A DNA stretch of 64,000 bases, taken from Chionoecetes opilio (Eukaryota > Arthropoda > Malacostraca > Decapoda > Majidae). A model generated the notes under the pieces. The model did no database searches and had not been told where the DNA came from. It worked only from the letters and a program-made list of their open reading frames with translations. The position numbers and the translations under genes are program-made. Positions 1 through 10,463 of this stretch are shown here, piece after piece; position 1 is the first letter of the stretch; each line of letters begins with the position of its first letter. The stretch covers positions 156,341-220,340 of the forward strand of contig JACEEZ010020498.1 in assembly GCA_016584305.1 (NCBI GenBank). The letters are read 5' to 3'.

Positions 1-833
1 TCTTCCAACTACAACTACATCTTCCTCCAACTTCATCTCAGTTTTTTTCACACTCCTCTTTCATTTTTGTTACCCCCCCCCCCCCACCACACCAACCTTT
101 GCCATTTTCCACCCCATCTCCCCTTCGCCCTTTTTTGGACCCCAAGTCCCTTTTCCCCCCCCCCCAAAAAACCCCCCCTAACACCCAAAATTCCCAAACC
201 CCCTTTTTTCATTTAGTTGTAAAAATTGTCCTTTTTTTTTTTTTTTGGGGGGGGGAACCCCTTCCCAACCTTGACACTTGGCACCAAAAAATAATATTTT
301 AAACCTTTTTAGGACGGGGGGGGTTTTTTTTTAAATTTTTTTTGGGGTGGGCGGGGGGCGCCGCGGGGGTTGCGTGCGGGGGTTTGTGGGGGGGGTGGGT
401 GTGGTGGTGTGTGTGGTGTGTGGGTGTGTGTGTGTGGTGTGTGGGGTTTTTTGTGTGTGTGTGTGTTTGGGGGTGGTGTGGTGTGCACGTTTCTCAGGCT
501 CAGCAGGGATCCGCTATACTATCCTACGCTGTTTTCATGTTTTATAAGTAAAGGATCAACCAGGCTCCCCATCCCCCCCCCACTTTCATTCCTTCCCACC
601 CTGCCTCGCTCTGACACATGGAGATAGCATGCCTCATACTACCTCCATGCTGTGACACCTTTAATAACCCAGAACCACCCACGCCCATGCCGCTTCCTTG
701 CCGCCCACTTCTGGCACTTTTAACTTTATTTATGAAAAAATAGGGGGTGTACTAAGTGCTTTTCATAATGATGGTGTAAATATGGAGACAGGAATTTGTC
801 GATTTATCATTCAAAATAAAATATGGAAACCAG
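1..833. other. Simple-sequence-rich leader, no gene
   Basis: Long C, T, A and G homopolymer runs (for example about 75-85, 230-256 and 321-332) and an irregular GT/GGGT block at about 340-480 dominate. The remainder to 833 is unique sequence with no convincing coding frame. Open frames here are translated repeats. The dense homopolymers suggest lower consensus quality. Confidence 0.7.
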
Positions 834-960
834 GACTCTCTCTCTCTCTCTCTCTCCCCCTCTCTCTCTCCCCTCTCTCCTCTCTCATCCCCCCTTTTCT
901 CTCTCCCCTCTCTCTCTTTTTCCTTCTCTCTCCCCTCTCTCTCTCTCTCTCTCTCTCTCC
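834..960. repeat. CT/TC microsatellite, interrupted
   Basis: Near-continuous TC dinucleotides broken by CCCC and TTTT interruptions. Frames on both strands read as Ser-Leu or Arg-Glu repeats and are not genes. Confidence 0.9.
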
Positions 961-1446
961 CACACATACATGGTTAAAGTCACCCCATAGCCCCCCCCCC
1001 AGCCCCCGGGGGTACAAACCAAAGCATCACAGGGTTTTGGCCCCCTCCCCCCCCCCCCCCCCTCTGATCCCTCATCTGCATAGCGGTCTTTGCCTCGCCG
1101 CATCAGCATCCATCACGCATCCTCAACAGTCGCTCGCTAGGTGAATCAACGCTTTTCTTGGATGGCACTCAGACAGGTGGCTTCAGGCGACCCGAGACAC
1201 ATCAAAGATCACACGATTTCGATGAATCTGAGTGGCCTGTTAGTTAATTTTATATATTTTATTTTATTTTGGTGAGTATTTTATTCATCTAAACTAAACT
1301 AATCATAATTTTCTCGTAAAATCCTTTGACGGGTAAATCCAACCCTTTTTTATAGATCACAATTATTCCCCCACCACCCTCACTACCCTTTCAAACAACA
1401 TCTCCACCAAAAACCACAAAAAATAAAACACACCAAAACTTTTCAT

Positions 1447-1447
<1 letters not shown>

Positions 1448-1497
<50 letters not shown>
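1448..1497. repeat. (CA)n microsatellite
   Basis: About 24 uninterrupted AC dinucleotides followed by an A-rich edge. Confidence 0.95.
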
Positions 1498-1501
<4 letters not shown>

Positions 1502-1920
1502 CACAAACAAATACGGAAAACAAGATAAACATAAATCAAATGGTTTCTGCTGGTCCAGGTAGCACAGGTAAGGAACAAAGGTGAGGACTCAGGTGATGGG
1601 CGGGATTACCTGTTCCGCTAACTGGATTTTATGCCTAATTGACCACCCAAAACGATGAGGTGGGGCCCATGAAAACCTTTGGGGCCCCCTGGGGTGTGGG
1701 GGGGATGGGGAAGGAAAGGGGTGTCGTGACGGGCCCGGGGCGGATAATGGATTGGGGGTTGGGGGATGAAGGTGGAGAGGAATGAGTGTGTAATGTTGTG
1801 GAGGGGTTTGTAGACGTGGTATAATATATATTAGAGTTTGTAAGGTAAAGATGGGGTCATACGCAAGTTACGTGTGGCCTCGGTGCTCGTCTCCGTCGCA
1901 TTAGCCCTTGAACATGTCGT
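1498..1920. other. Unique spacer with G-rich patch
   Basis: No coding frame supported. A G-rich segment lies at about 1680-1760 (GGGG and CCCC runs). Confidence 0.6.
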
Positions 1921-1924
1921 AAAG

Positions 1925-2055
1925 CTACGGTCACACTTGCCATTTTTACCCGTGGACTGGGCGGTTTTGCGTGGGCTGGGAGCAGAGCAACTTCTGGGCG
2001 CCAAAGCAAGTGGTCAACTACTGCCCTGGCCGCGGCGCCCTCCAGCCCAGTGCTA
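1925..2055 (+). repeat. Dispersed repeat, relative of 4115-4276
   Basis: About 50 bases from 1929 match the reverse complement of about 4200-4265 with only a few differences. The shared block includes CCCGTGGACTGGGCGG. The same block recurs near 12.6 kb inside the duplicated segment. It is probably part of a short interspersed element of unknown class. A short open frame across it is not supported as a gene. Confidence 0.7.
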
Positions 2056-2194
2056 GGCAGATCTCAAATCAAAACAAACGCACAAGGGCGTCCTCTTAAT
2101 CCCAAAAATATCCCGTAATACACCGAAATACATGACATACACTATAATAAGGTATCAAGAGACATAATACTACATTTTTTAAACGTGTTTGGGG

Positions 2195-2370
2195 TGTATT
2201 TCGGTATATTTCGTGTATTTTGGTATATTTTATTGTATTATCGGATTTTTTTTTTGTATTTCGGTATTTTTTCGGAATATTTAGGTGTATTATCGGTATT
2301 TTTCGGTGTATTTTGGTATATTTTGGTATGTGTTTAGGTGTTTTTTCGGTATATTTGGGTATTAAGAGAT
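2195..2370. repeat. Degenerate tandem repeat, TATTTCGG-like unit
   Basis: Roughly ten imperfect copies of a 10-13 base T-rich unit centred on TATTTCGGTA or TGTATTTTGGTA. Antisense versions occur just upstream at about 2100-2130. No coding role is seen. Confidence 0.65.
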
Positions 2371-2597
2371 ATCCACGCGACACTCCGGCAAAACCTGAGT
2401 GTGCCGTGAGTAAACACCGCCGGGTTTTTGGAACTGTCGCCGATGGGAATTATCGCCGAAACACCAATCTAAACTCTCGCCGACGTGGAAATGTTAACCT
2501 GACCTGGTCATTGGCCCTAACTTAACCTAACTGATCAAGCAAACGATAGTTTTTTCATCCCTGAATGCAGAACACGGGTAAAACTTGATTAAATGAT

Positions 2598-2739
2598 ATT
2601 GGGTCCTGTAATATCAAGAATTGAACACTTGACGACGGCGGCGAGAATTCCATCGACGGTGGGAAACCGGGAACTTTTCCCCGATCGAACTCTCGCCGCC
2701 AGGGGCGATCTTCCAATTCTTGATATTACAGGACCCAAT
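2598..2739. mobile_element. Short fold-back MITE nested in the palindrome
   Basis: Perfect 26-base inverted ends lie at 2598-2623 and 2714-2739, beginning ATTGGGTCCTGTAATATC. They continue inward as an imperfect stem (GGCGGCGAGAATTC opposite GAACTCTCGCCGCC). Imperfect flanking inverted sequence extends it to about 2585-2755. The right arm of the surrounding palindrome lacks this segment, so it inserted after the arms formed or was lost from one arm. It is non-coding. Confidence 0.75.
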
Positions 2740-3019
2740 TTACACTTTAATCAGGCTTTGGTAATAAGGGACGAGGACTTTCGCGGTCATTTTCAGAGAC
2801 ACTGACCAATTTTTCCTGCCCCAAAATAGTTTTTTTTTCTAATGGAGATAATTTTTTTTTTCCGAAAGCAATAGTTATCATACAATAAAAAAATTCTTCA
2901 CCGAATTTTATAGTCGCTGTTTCCATTAAAAACACTGATTTCTATAAAAAAACACTAAAAATTTACCAAGAAAAAATTTTTCAGGGTCTCAGATAACCGG
3001 GAAGTGATTGAATAGAACA

Positions 3020-3335
3020 TACCAAACCTGACCTTAGCCTAACCTTATAGGTTTTTAAAGAAACTTAGCCTAACCTTAACCACTAAATTTTCCTAACCTA
3101 ACCTTAGGTTAAGGTTAGGTTAGGTTTTATTAAAACCTATAAGGTTAGGTTAGGTATACTTTGTGGTTAAGGTTAGGTTGGTATACTTTGTGGTTAAGGT
3201 TTTGGTTAGGTATACTTTGTGGTTAAGGTTAGGTTAGGTTTCGTTAAAACCCATAAGGTTAGGTTAGTATACTTTGTGGTTAAGGTTAGGTTAGGTTTCA
3301 TTAAAACCTATAAGGTTTGGTTAGGTTAGGTTTGG
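3020..3335. repeat. Interstitial telomere-like TTAGGT repeats
   Basis: Clusters of (T)TAGGT and AACCTA units mix with a minisatellite motif containing TATACTTTGTGGTTAAGG and ATTAAAACCTATAAGG. Units run as CCTAA on the left and TTAGG on the right, changing strand near 3105. TTAGG is the ancestral arthropod telomere unit, and here it is internal and degenerate. Confidence 0.75.
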
Positions 3336-4114
3336 TATTTCTATTCAAACACTTCCCTGTTATCTGGACCCTGACACATTTTTCCCGGTCAAGTTTTAGT
3401 GCTTTTTCTGATGGAGATTCAGTGTTATTAATGGAAAAGGCGACCATAAAATTCGGTGATTATTATTTTTTTGTATGAAAACTATTGGTTTCCGGAAAAT
3501 AAAATTATCTCCATTCGAAAAGCACCTTTTTTTGGGGAGGAAAAATTTGTCGGTGTTACTGAAAATGACCGCGCAGTCCTCGTCCATTTTACCCAGGTTT
3601 TACCTGTATTTCTGCTTCAGGGATGAAATCCAGCAAAAACTTGCTCATTTAGGTTAAGTAAGATGCCATGTCCTGGTTAGGTTAAATTTCCACGTCGGCG
3701 AGAATTCTCGGTTGGTTTTTCGGCAAAAACTCCCCTCGATGAGTTTCATAAACCGCACCGCCTACGTCTGTCCCCTGCCCCTCACTACTGCTGGTGCCAA
3801 AGCCTGTGATAGCATCATAGGACTCACCAGGGGGCATAGAGTTTTCCCCAGGGAATCATCGCAATCCTTAAAAACACAAAACGGGTTTTATTCATCGGCA
3901 TTACGGCTTTGTTTATACTTGAAGCTCCAAGGTCAAGCGAGTGTGTAGCTTTGATTTAGTGATCATTGTATAGTCCCTCATCGTTGATCATCTCAGAAAA
4001 ATGTAAATATCTAGGATTACTACGATGTATTATCCTTATTCTTGAATAAAGATACATAATTTTCTTAAATTAGCTTGCTGTCAATACTATAGACCCTCAA
4101 TCCTCTCTGCTGCC

Positions 4115-4276
4115 CAGACATAGTGAGGCTGGGTCGCCCACGGATAAACGATTCGCTCCGTCCACCGCTGGGCGTCGATGTTGGGCAGTTTTTCAGCCAC
4201 TGGACGGCCATTGGACGCCCAGCCCACGCTAAACCGCCCAGTCCACGGGTAAAAATGGCTAGTGTGACCGCCCCTT
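4115..4276 (-). repeat. Dispersed repeat next to SINE (copy 1)
   Basis: Inverted relative of the block at 1925-2055, containing CCGCCCAGTCCACGGG. It directly abuts the SINE body, so it may be part of a composite element. Confidence 0.6.
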
Positions 4277-4492
4277 AAGGTAACAGCCCGCTACCACAGG
4301 ACATAGGACTAGTGTGACATCCAGCCTACCACAGTAACCTTTCCCAGGTTTACCCAGGTACCCATTTATCGATCAACTCCGAAAGGAAGGATGAACAGCT
4401 GTATGGGCTGCACGCCGACTGCCCGGAACAGAATTCGAACCCAGGCTCGCGGATTCGTAGCTAGGCGCGAGAGCCACTATACCACGGAGGCG
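4277..4492 (-). mobile_element. tRNA-derived SINE (copy 1)
   Basis: On the minus strand the element begins with a tRNA-like head. It has an A-box-like TGGTATAGTGG (complement of 4474-4484) and a B-box-like GGGTTCGAATT (complement of 4432-4442), spaced as in a tRNA promoter. A non-tRNA body follows, containing GATCGATAAATGGGTACC. These boxes would recruit RNA polymerase III. The head does not fold into a sound tRNA, so I call a SINE and not a tRNA gene. Confidence 0.7.
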
Positions 4493-5242
4493 CTAGAGTT
4501 TGTGGTTGTATTAAAATAAGTGTGGTAGTTCCTCAGATTGGCGGGTAGGTTATAGTGTGGGCGTGGTAGTGGGTATGAGAAGAGTGCACGGAGCTGCTTG
4601 CACGTGTACTTGTGTAACATGTGGGTGGTGTGACGAAAAAGTTAGGACATTGAGACATGAAGATGATGACGAAAACGACATCAAAATAACAGCATTCCTT
4701 TCCTCTATATACTTTCATGGGTTTCCCCCCTCTTAAAATAATGTTCGACATCTTTATTGATCACTTGAGTTGCCTTCATTGTCCCAGTATGTTGGGCGCA
4801 GGTGTTACTCCTAATGAGGTAGTGTTGTTGTGTCTTATTAACTCTAATTACTGCTATATCAATAATCATAAAAATGTCACGATAATTATTTTACATCATT
4901 ATCATTATTACTATCATAACTTATTACTGTTATCACCTGCATCATCATCATTAGTATTCTGTGATAAAATTCGTAATGGCATTAATAGCAGTGCCGAGAT
5001 ACTTCTTTACATTCCTGTGGGTGTTGAACAAAAGCAAAGGACTATATTCATCTTTACTGAAAGTGTGTTCTGTTATATCTTGATAGTTACAGAAATTCAG
5101 CGAGATCTCCCCTGACAATAACAACAGAACCAGCAACAACAACAAGCCAACTTACATACAATCCCCAAGCAGGAGTCACGCCTATATACAGCACCCATCA
5201 GTAGGGGTAACTCAGGTAATTAGGAGAGAAAATGCCGAACAT

Positions 5243-5245
<3 letters not shown>
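4493..5245. other. AT-rich spacer, no gene (copy 1)
   Basis: AT-rich unique sequence with short trinucleotide-like runs (ATT/ATC about 4880-4950). Open frames on both strands are short, lack recognisable domains, and recur only because the segment is duplicated. Confidence 0.6.
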
Positions 5246-5294
<49 letters not shown>

Positions 5295-5445
5295 TGTGTG
5301 GTGTGTGTGGGTGGGTGGTGGGTGGGTGGGTGGGGGGGGTGGGTGGGTGGGGTGGGTGGGTGGGTGGGGTGGGTGGGTGGGTGGGTGGGTGGGGTGGGTG
5401 GGTGGGTGTGTGTGTGGTGGTGTGTGTTTGTGTGTGTGTGTGGTG

Positions 5446-5476
<31 letters not shown>

Positions 5477-5487
5477 TGTGTGTGTGG
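5246..5487. repeat. Compound GT / GGGT microsatellite (copy 1)
   Basis: A GT array grades into GGGT/GGGGT tetranucleotides (about 5310-5405) and back to GT. Its length and interruptions differ from copy 2 (13604-13868), as expected of two alleles. Confidence 0.95.
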
Positions 5488-5779
5488 AGGCAGCAAGAGG
5501 GAAGGGGAACAGGCCTGGCGTATGTGCGTGGTGGTGCTCATTAGCATGTATGAATAGTAATGAAGGGTGGCGTGTGGGGTGTGTCGCAGGTAATGTGGGT
5601 GGGGAGTGCACAGGTGAGGTCGTGTCTCCCGGCAGTGACAGGTATTACTGCTGTTGCTACTCCTGTTACTGAGGGTGTAATGCTAATTATGTCGATAATG
5701 CGTTTGTGATAATGTTGATGCGATTGTGATTGTTTCAACTTTATGATGTAGGTGTTGGAATGATTCAATTTTCTGATTA

Positions 5780-5795
5780 CACACACACACCACAC

Positions 5796-5831
<36 letters not shown>

Positions 5832-5862
5832 ACACACCCACACGACACACCACCACCACACA
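5780..5862. repeat. (CA)n microsatellite (copy 1)
   Basis: Interrupted CA array. The matching array in copy 2 (14159-14252) is longer and uninterrupted. Confidence 0.95.
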
Positions 5863-7150
5863 AGCAGGGTCCCATCTGGCGAGCCCTTACACTGGCGTCG
5901 TAATCTGGCTAAAGACGGGATTAAAACGTGACTCAGACCGGATTTAGCGCGAAGTGAGGGATTCAGCGCGAGTTTAGTGGCGAATTAGCGTGGATTAAGA
6001 TGACCGTCGCCGGGGATGAGCTGCCAAAATGAGACGCGCCAGGTGGACGAGGCGCTACCTTGCCCCTCTGCCTTCTGCGCCTCCTTCAGACTTTGTTTAC
6101 AGTACTTATATTGTTTTCCCTAAGAAGCGAGTATTTTTTGTTTTTTCATGTTTGAGGTATATTTTTTTGTCGTGTTTGTGAAGTAATTAACGATGACTGT
6201 TGTTGTTCGCCTCCTCCAGACTTTGTTTATATTACATAATATTGTTTTCCTTAAGAAGCAAGTATTTTTCTATCTATTTCCATGTTTGAGTTGTGATTTT
6301 TTGTCGTGTTTATGATGTAATTAACGATGCCTGTTGTTGTTCTATTGGTCCAGTCTTCAGTCAAATCCCGATTAATGTGTTGCATTTGTGGTGAGTGGCA
6401 GGAGGTATCTGTGAGGGCTTAACAATGCAATGACTCTCTGCCGGATAACGATTGATTATTGTTTTATTGAGTGAAGCAGACACGGCGCCGCAGCATAAGA
6501 GGCCAGACAATGTCTCACATTCCTCAAAAAGAAGGAAGAGAAGGGGCTGTACGATAGTTGTATGAGGTGAATGAGGTGAATGTTTACGATTGAAAGAGTC
6601 TTAATTATATCTTGTGTGGTTCGAATGTGAATGATTATGTTTCATAGCACGTGAGTTCCCGAGTGCTCATATCAAGTAGCTTTAGATTGTATCCTGCCGC
6701 ACCGCTGTACAGACCTCCCCAGTAAACACCACCCTCCAAGATTTGTTTCTCTACACCGTCGAGATAGAACAGGGGCCAAAATATCAACGTGGAATTGAGG
6801 CTTAGAAAGGAAGGTCAGCGTCATAAAGGGCAGAGGGGATGAATAATTGGAATGCCTAAAAACAACAAGACCGTAAAAATAGACACAAGAAACTGGTAAC
6901 TCCCAAACACACAGACTTTTAAATTCTTCTACAATAGATCAATGACCTAAATAGTGTATAGGCCAATGAATCGGAGATGAGCACCATGGCCAGGCGCCTT
7001 ACTTCATTATGTCCAAACTACTTCTGCCACATATTTTGAGCAGCATAGAATTCCATCTTACTTTATACTTTAGTCTGTTACCAGCATGAGAGTTTCTTGA
7101 TTAATATAATACAAATCATACATAAAATAAAAATACTTATATAATACGTG
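5863..7150. other. Unique spacer, no gene (copy 1)
   Basis: Moderately AT-rich sequence. An internal imperfect direct repeat of about 120 bases (about 6085-6205 and 6205-6330) shares CAGACTTTGTTTA, TTGTTTTCC, TAAGAAGC and GTAATTAACGATG blocks. No coding frame or RNA gene is seen. Confidence 0.6.
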
Positions 7151-7346
7151 ACCCTTGAGGCCCAGAACGTAATTTCCATTGTAATTTGACGATGTTTTGT
7201 TAAAATAAGCAATATTTTATAGATATGACCTGTTTAGTATCTTCGTCCACTAGTTAATTTGGTATATTAAGTTATTTTTCGTAATTTTATGGCTAACAAC
7301 AGACGGTTTTATATAGCAAAGGAAAGATCTCGACGTGAAGGAGTTA
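7151..7346 (+). mobile_element. TTAA-type MITE, family 1 (copy 1, degraded 5' end)
   Basis: About 200 bases of the same family as 11950-12164, 48186-48405 and 63612-63825. Shared internal blocks include TAGATATGACCTGTTTAGTA and TTTTATGGCTAACAACAGAC. The left TTAA is lost (starts ACCCTTGAGGCCCAG) and the right end retains GTTAA. It is non-coding. Confidence 0.8.
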
Positions 7347-7438
7347 AAGGAAAGAAACAAAGGATTACCGCTACAAGTTCTGTCTGAATATTTCTTAATC
7401 TACATCAAAGATCTCTAAGATAAAATAGCGTGGTCATT

Positions 7439-7502
7439 ATAATCCCACTAAACCCTCTTCCCCACCTACACCTCGTCCTCGTCCTCGTCCTCATTCTCGT
7501 GT
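7439..7502. repeat. Short CCTCGT/TCGTCC minisatellite
   Basis: Several imperfect copies of CGTCCT just upstream of the GGGA array. It is also present in copy 2 near 15860-15895. Confidence 0.5.
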
Positions 7503-7625
7503 ATCGTCCTTCACGTCACAGTGAGTCGTCTTATCTCAATGTATCGATCTATCGTTATCTTAAATATTAATTGGCGGCCGATTTTATCAGATACGTCAGG
7601 AGGCATCACATCAGCTGTCGGCAGG

Positions 7626-7858
7626 TGGACCGGGAGAGGGAGAGATAAAGGGAGGGAGGGAGAGAGAGGGAGGAAGGAAGAGAGAGAGAGAGGGAAGGAG
7701 GAAGGGAGGGAGAAGAGAGGAGGAAGGGAGGAAGGGAGGGGGAGGAAGGGAGAGAGGGAGGAAGGGAGAGAGGGATGAAGGGAGAGAGGGAGGAAGGGAG
7801 AGAGGGAGGGAGAGAGGGAGGGAGAGAGGGAGGTAGGAAGGGAGGGAGGACTGGAGGG
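7626..7858. repeat. GGGA/GGAA polypurine microsatellite (copy 1)
   Basis: About 230 bases of almost pure purine with a GGGAGGAA-like unit. Open frames across it are Arg-Glu-Gly or Ser-Leu-Pro repeats and are not genes. Confidence 0.95.
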
Positions 7859-8530
7859 ATAATAGAGTGGTTTAGTGGACACAAATGATGGGTGGGAGGA
7901 GTGAAAGAGCATGAAAAAAACTCGTTGTCTTCTCTTTAGAAGTTTAGATATTCGAGTTAATGGATGATTATAGCCGAGATAATGTATCTTAATTATAGTA
8001 TTCACATGATAAGTATTGTATTCACAGATTATTATGTATCCAAACTTTGATGCCTTAGTACCTTCACTTGAACCTTGATCGACGTATACGCGGTGCAACG
8101 AAATGAAAGAAGAGAGATCATGTAAAATTTATCTTAACCATATAAAGTTCGGCATTGGGCTTAGACAACACTTTAAAGAAGTAAAAAAAGGTGATGAAAG
8201 AGACACGGGATGAGGAGCGAGTACTTTATTCCTTACTAGTTTTGCCTTTACTGGGCTTCTTCATTCCACCTTCATTTACACTTGTCAGTATGTCTACACA
8301 CTCTTAAGATAATTAGAATGTCTTACTTTAACCTTTCCTGACCCTTCACCCAGACCCACCACCACCACGCAGCATTTCAGACCAGTAATTGCTTTCTTTC
8401 AAACTCGACCTGATCTCGTATTAGTGACAAGGACAGCCTCCTCGTCTCCATATGTCAACACCAACGCACCATCTGTGTATCCCCTCGTCCATCTGGTACT
8501 GAGGTGAGGTGGTTATGCCTACTATGCCTA
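7859..8530. other. Unique spacer, no gene (copy 1)
   Basis: AT-rich sequence with no recognisable coding, RNA or repeat element. Confidence 0.6.
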
Positions 8531-8903
8531 GCCGACAACCCGCCCGCATATTGCCGATCTCTGGAATAGATGTGGTATGGGGGATGTCTCTAGCCAATCA
8601 CCGTTGTCCAAGCTCGTGACGTCACATAGGGGTAGAGCTTAAGTGATCGCTGAGTTATCACCTGTGTTTTATTTAACATCATTTATAGCATCTAGTCTAG
8701 GTTAGATTAGGTTAGGTTAAGTTAGGTTACATTAATTTTAACAATTTAATAGGTTTAATCTTAAATAAAACATTCAGATTATAGCCCAGTGATCACTTAA
8801 GCTCCATCCCCCAATGTGACGTCACGAGCTTGGACATCGGTGATTGGCTCGACATTCCCACACCACATACTATTCCAGAGAACGGTAATATGCGACCCGC
8901 CCA
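8531..8903. mobile_element. Fold-back element with ~130-base inverted arms (copy 1)
   Basis: The left arm (8531-8680) and right arm (8770-8903) are inverted copies with a perfect 23-base core at 8605-8627 and 8814-8836. Each core contains the palindrome TGACGTCA, a CRE-like octamer. The loop holds TTAGGTTAGGTTAAG. There is no coding capacity. A non-autonomous DNA transposon is likely. Confidence 0.75.
8698..8730 (+). repeat. Short interstitial TTAGG repeat (copy 1)
   Basis: Imperfect TTAGG/TTAAG units at the loop of the fold-back element. They are repeated at about 17091-17120 in copy 2. Confidence 0.6.
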
Positions 8904-9408
8904 AAGTTTCAACGTGAACAGCTTATATCCGACTAACTTTTACGGGAATGGTTGGTAAATAAGTAGCCATTGTGCTATAGTGTAGAATTTAGGTGTGTTG
9001 AAAGTAATAGCCATAGCGTTATACAGTGACCCTGTGTGTTACCAGAGTAGGTGAGTGACCCATCCCAGGCACACAAACAAGGAAGTAAAGAGGAGGACCA
9101 TGGGATTACGTGACAAATCCCAATGGGTCATTAAATCTATTGCCTGCCATCTACACACACATACACTCACATACATGCACGCTAGTATACACTTGATAAT
9201 ACACTCTCACACCCCTCTCTATACTCTCTTTTATTTCAAGTGACAAACATAGATGGAGACATTTACCATTTACATTGGGGCATGAGGAAATTATCTTAAA
9301 AGCTAAAAATGGCCTCTATCCAGAGAACATCAATTATAAAGCTTAGCCCCTTTATTGGAACATTTACAAAGTATATACACATGTACAGGTGTACACAATT
9401 TTTTTTAA
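8904..9408. other. Unique spacer, no gene (copy 1)
   Basis: No supported coding frame. A short CA-rich stretch is present near 9152-9200. Confidence 0.6.
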
Positions 9409-9502
9409 CTCTCTCTCTCTCTCTCTCTCACACACACAAACACAGACACTCTCTCACCAATTCACTAATTCTGCAGTCTGGATACTGAAGTGTGTGTATG
9501 TG

Positions 9503-9592
<90 letters not shown>
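9409..9592. repeat. CT then GA microsatellites (copy 1)
   Basis: CT array at 9409-9430 with a CA tail, unique sequence, then a GA array at about 9508-9592. Confidence 0.9.
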
Positions 9593-9594
<2 letters not shown>

Positions 9595-9638
9595 GTCATA
9601 CAAGCAAACCAATTATATACACGTTTGCACAATAACCA

Positions 9639-10463
9639 TCTATAATAATATAAGCGAAAGTGTGTGTGTGTCTGTCTGTCTGTCCGCGATAGGTGCCGCC
9701 CCCCGTGGCGGAATCCCATCATATGTCACAGTTTTGGAACCGGCTCGACCAGGGGAAGGTTTTAAGCCCACGTATGAGATGATCTGATCACTTTTTTTTT
9801 TTTTTTTTTTTAGCAGCCTATTAGCGAGAATTGTGAAAAAAAAATGTGGGTTGCGAGAATTGAGGAAACCTGATGTAGGGTGATGGGTAATGGGTGAGTG
9901 AATGGGTGGGTGATGGGTAATGGGTGTGGGGTGATGGGTGAGTGAATGGGTGGGGGGGTGATGGGTTGGGGGTGATGGGTGATGGAATAGGTGTGGGGGT
10001 GATGGGTAATGGGTGAGTGAATGGGTGTGTGGTGATGGGTAATGGGTGAGTGAATGGGTGGGGGGTGATGGGTGAGTGAATGGGTGGGGGGAATACATAC
10101 ATTTCTACATCCATGATTTCAGGAAAGTTAGAAGGGGCTATCTGGAGAGTCTGTTTGGTGGGCCGAAGGCCCACCAAACACAGGTGGTGGGTCGAAGGCC
10201 CACCAATAGCCCTAATGTGTGAGTGAATGGGTGGGGGGTGATGGGTAATGGGTGAGTGAATGGGTTGGGGGTGATGTGAATGGGTTGGCGTTAATACATA
10301 CATTTCTACATCCATGATTTCAGGAAAGCTAGAAGGGGCTATCTGGAGTCTGTGTTTGGTGGGCCTTCGGCCCACCAAACACAGGTGGTGGGCCGAAAGC
10401 CCACCAATAGCCCTCCGCAGGAGCTAGCCAAAAAGGCCGCCCGGAGGGCGGCTTTGCGGCTAG
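9639..10463 (+). mobile_element. Non-autonomous Helitron (copy 1)
   Basis: The element starts with TC after a host A (9639) and ends in CTAG followed by a host T (10460-10463). Just before the end is a perfect hairpin of 7-base arms at 10436-10442 and 10446-10452 (GCCGCCC, loop GGA, GGGCGGC), seven bases before CTAG. The 5' TC, 3' CTRR, sub-terminal hairpin and A/T insertion site are the Helitron signature. There is no Rep/helicase coding. The interior carries a GATGGGTAATGGGTGAGTGA minisatellite and two tandem modules with very strong hairpins (10152-10180 and 10351-10383). Related copies lie at 18078-18891 and 54163-55000. Confidence 0.85.
9875..10290 (+). repeat. GATGGGTAATGGGTGAGTGA-like minisatellite in Helitron
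   Basis: Many imperfect copies of a ~28-base unit occur in blocks at 9875-10088 and 10200-10290, separated by a hairpin module. The same unit recurs in the copies at 18.3 and 54.5 kb. Confidence 0.8.

Larger units (their letters stand above)
2425..3750. repeat. Long imperfect palindrome (fold-back element)
   Basis: The left arm (about 2425-3100) and right arm (about 3106-3750) are inverted copies of each other. Matching blocks in opposite orientation include CTCGCCGACGTGGAAAT (left) with its reverse complement near 3690-3705, the GGACGAGGAC..GCGGTCATTTTCAG block (2770s versus about 3560-3590), and the AATGGAGATAATTTT block (2840s versus about 3490-3515). The centre near 3105 consists of CCTAA/TTAGG-type repeats. 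The left arm carries an extra ~180-base insertion that the right arm lacks. No transposase is present. It could be a fold-back transposon or an inverted duplication formed at a telomere-like sequence. Confidence 0.8.

Noticed and set aside
3020..3335. True chromosome end
   Set aside because: TTAGG units are degenerate, change strand and are flanked by unique sequence on both sides, so this is interstitial.
4277..4492. A tRNA gene on the minus strand
   Set aside because: A and B boxes are present, but the head does not form a convincing cloverleaf and is followed by a SINE body. It is also repeated in the 12.7-kb copy.
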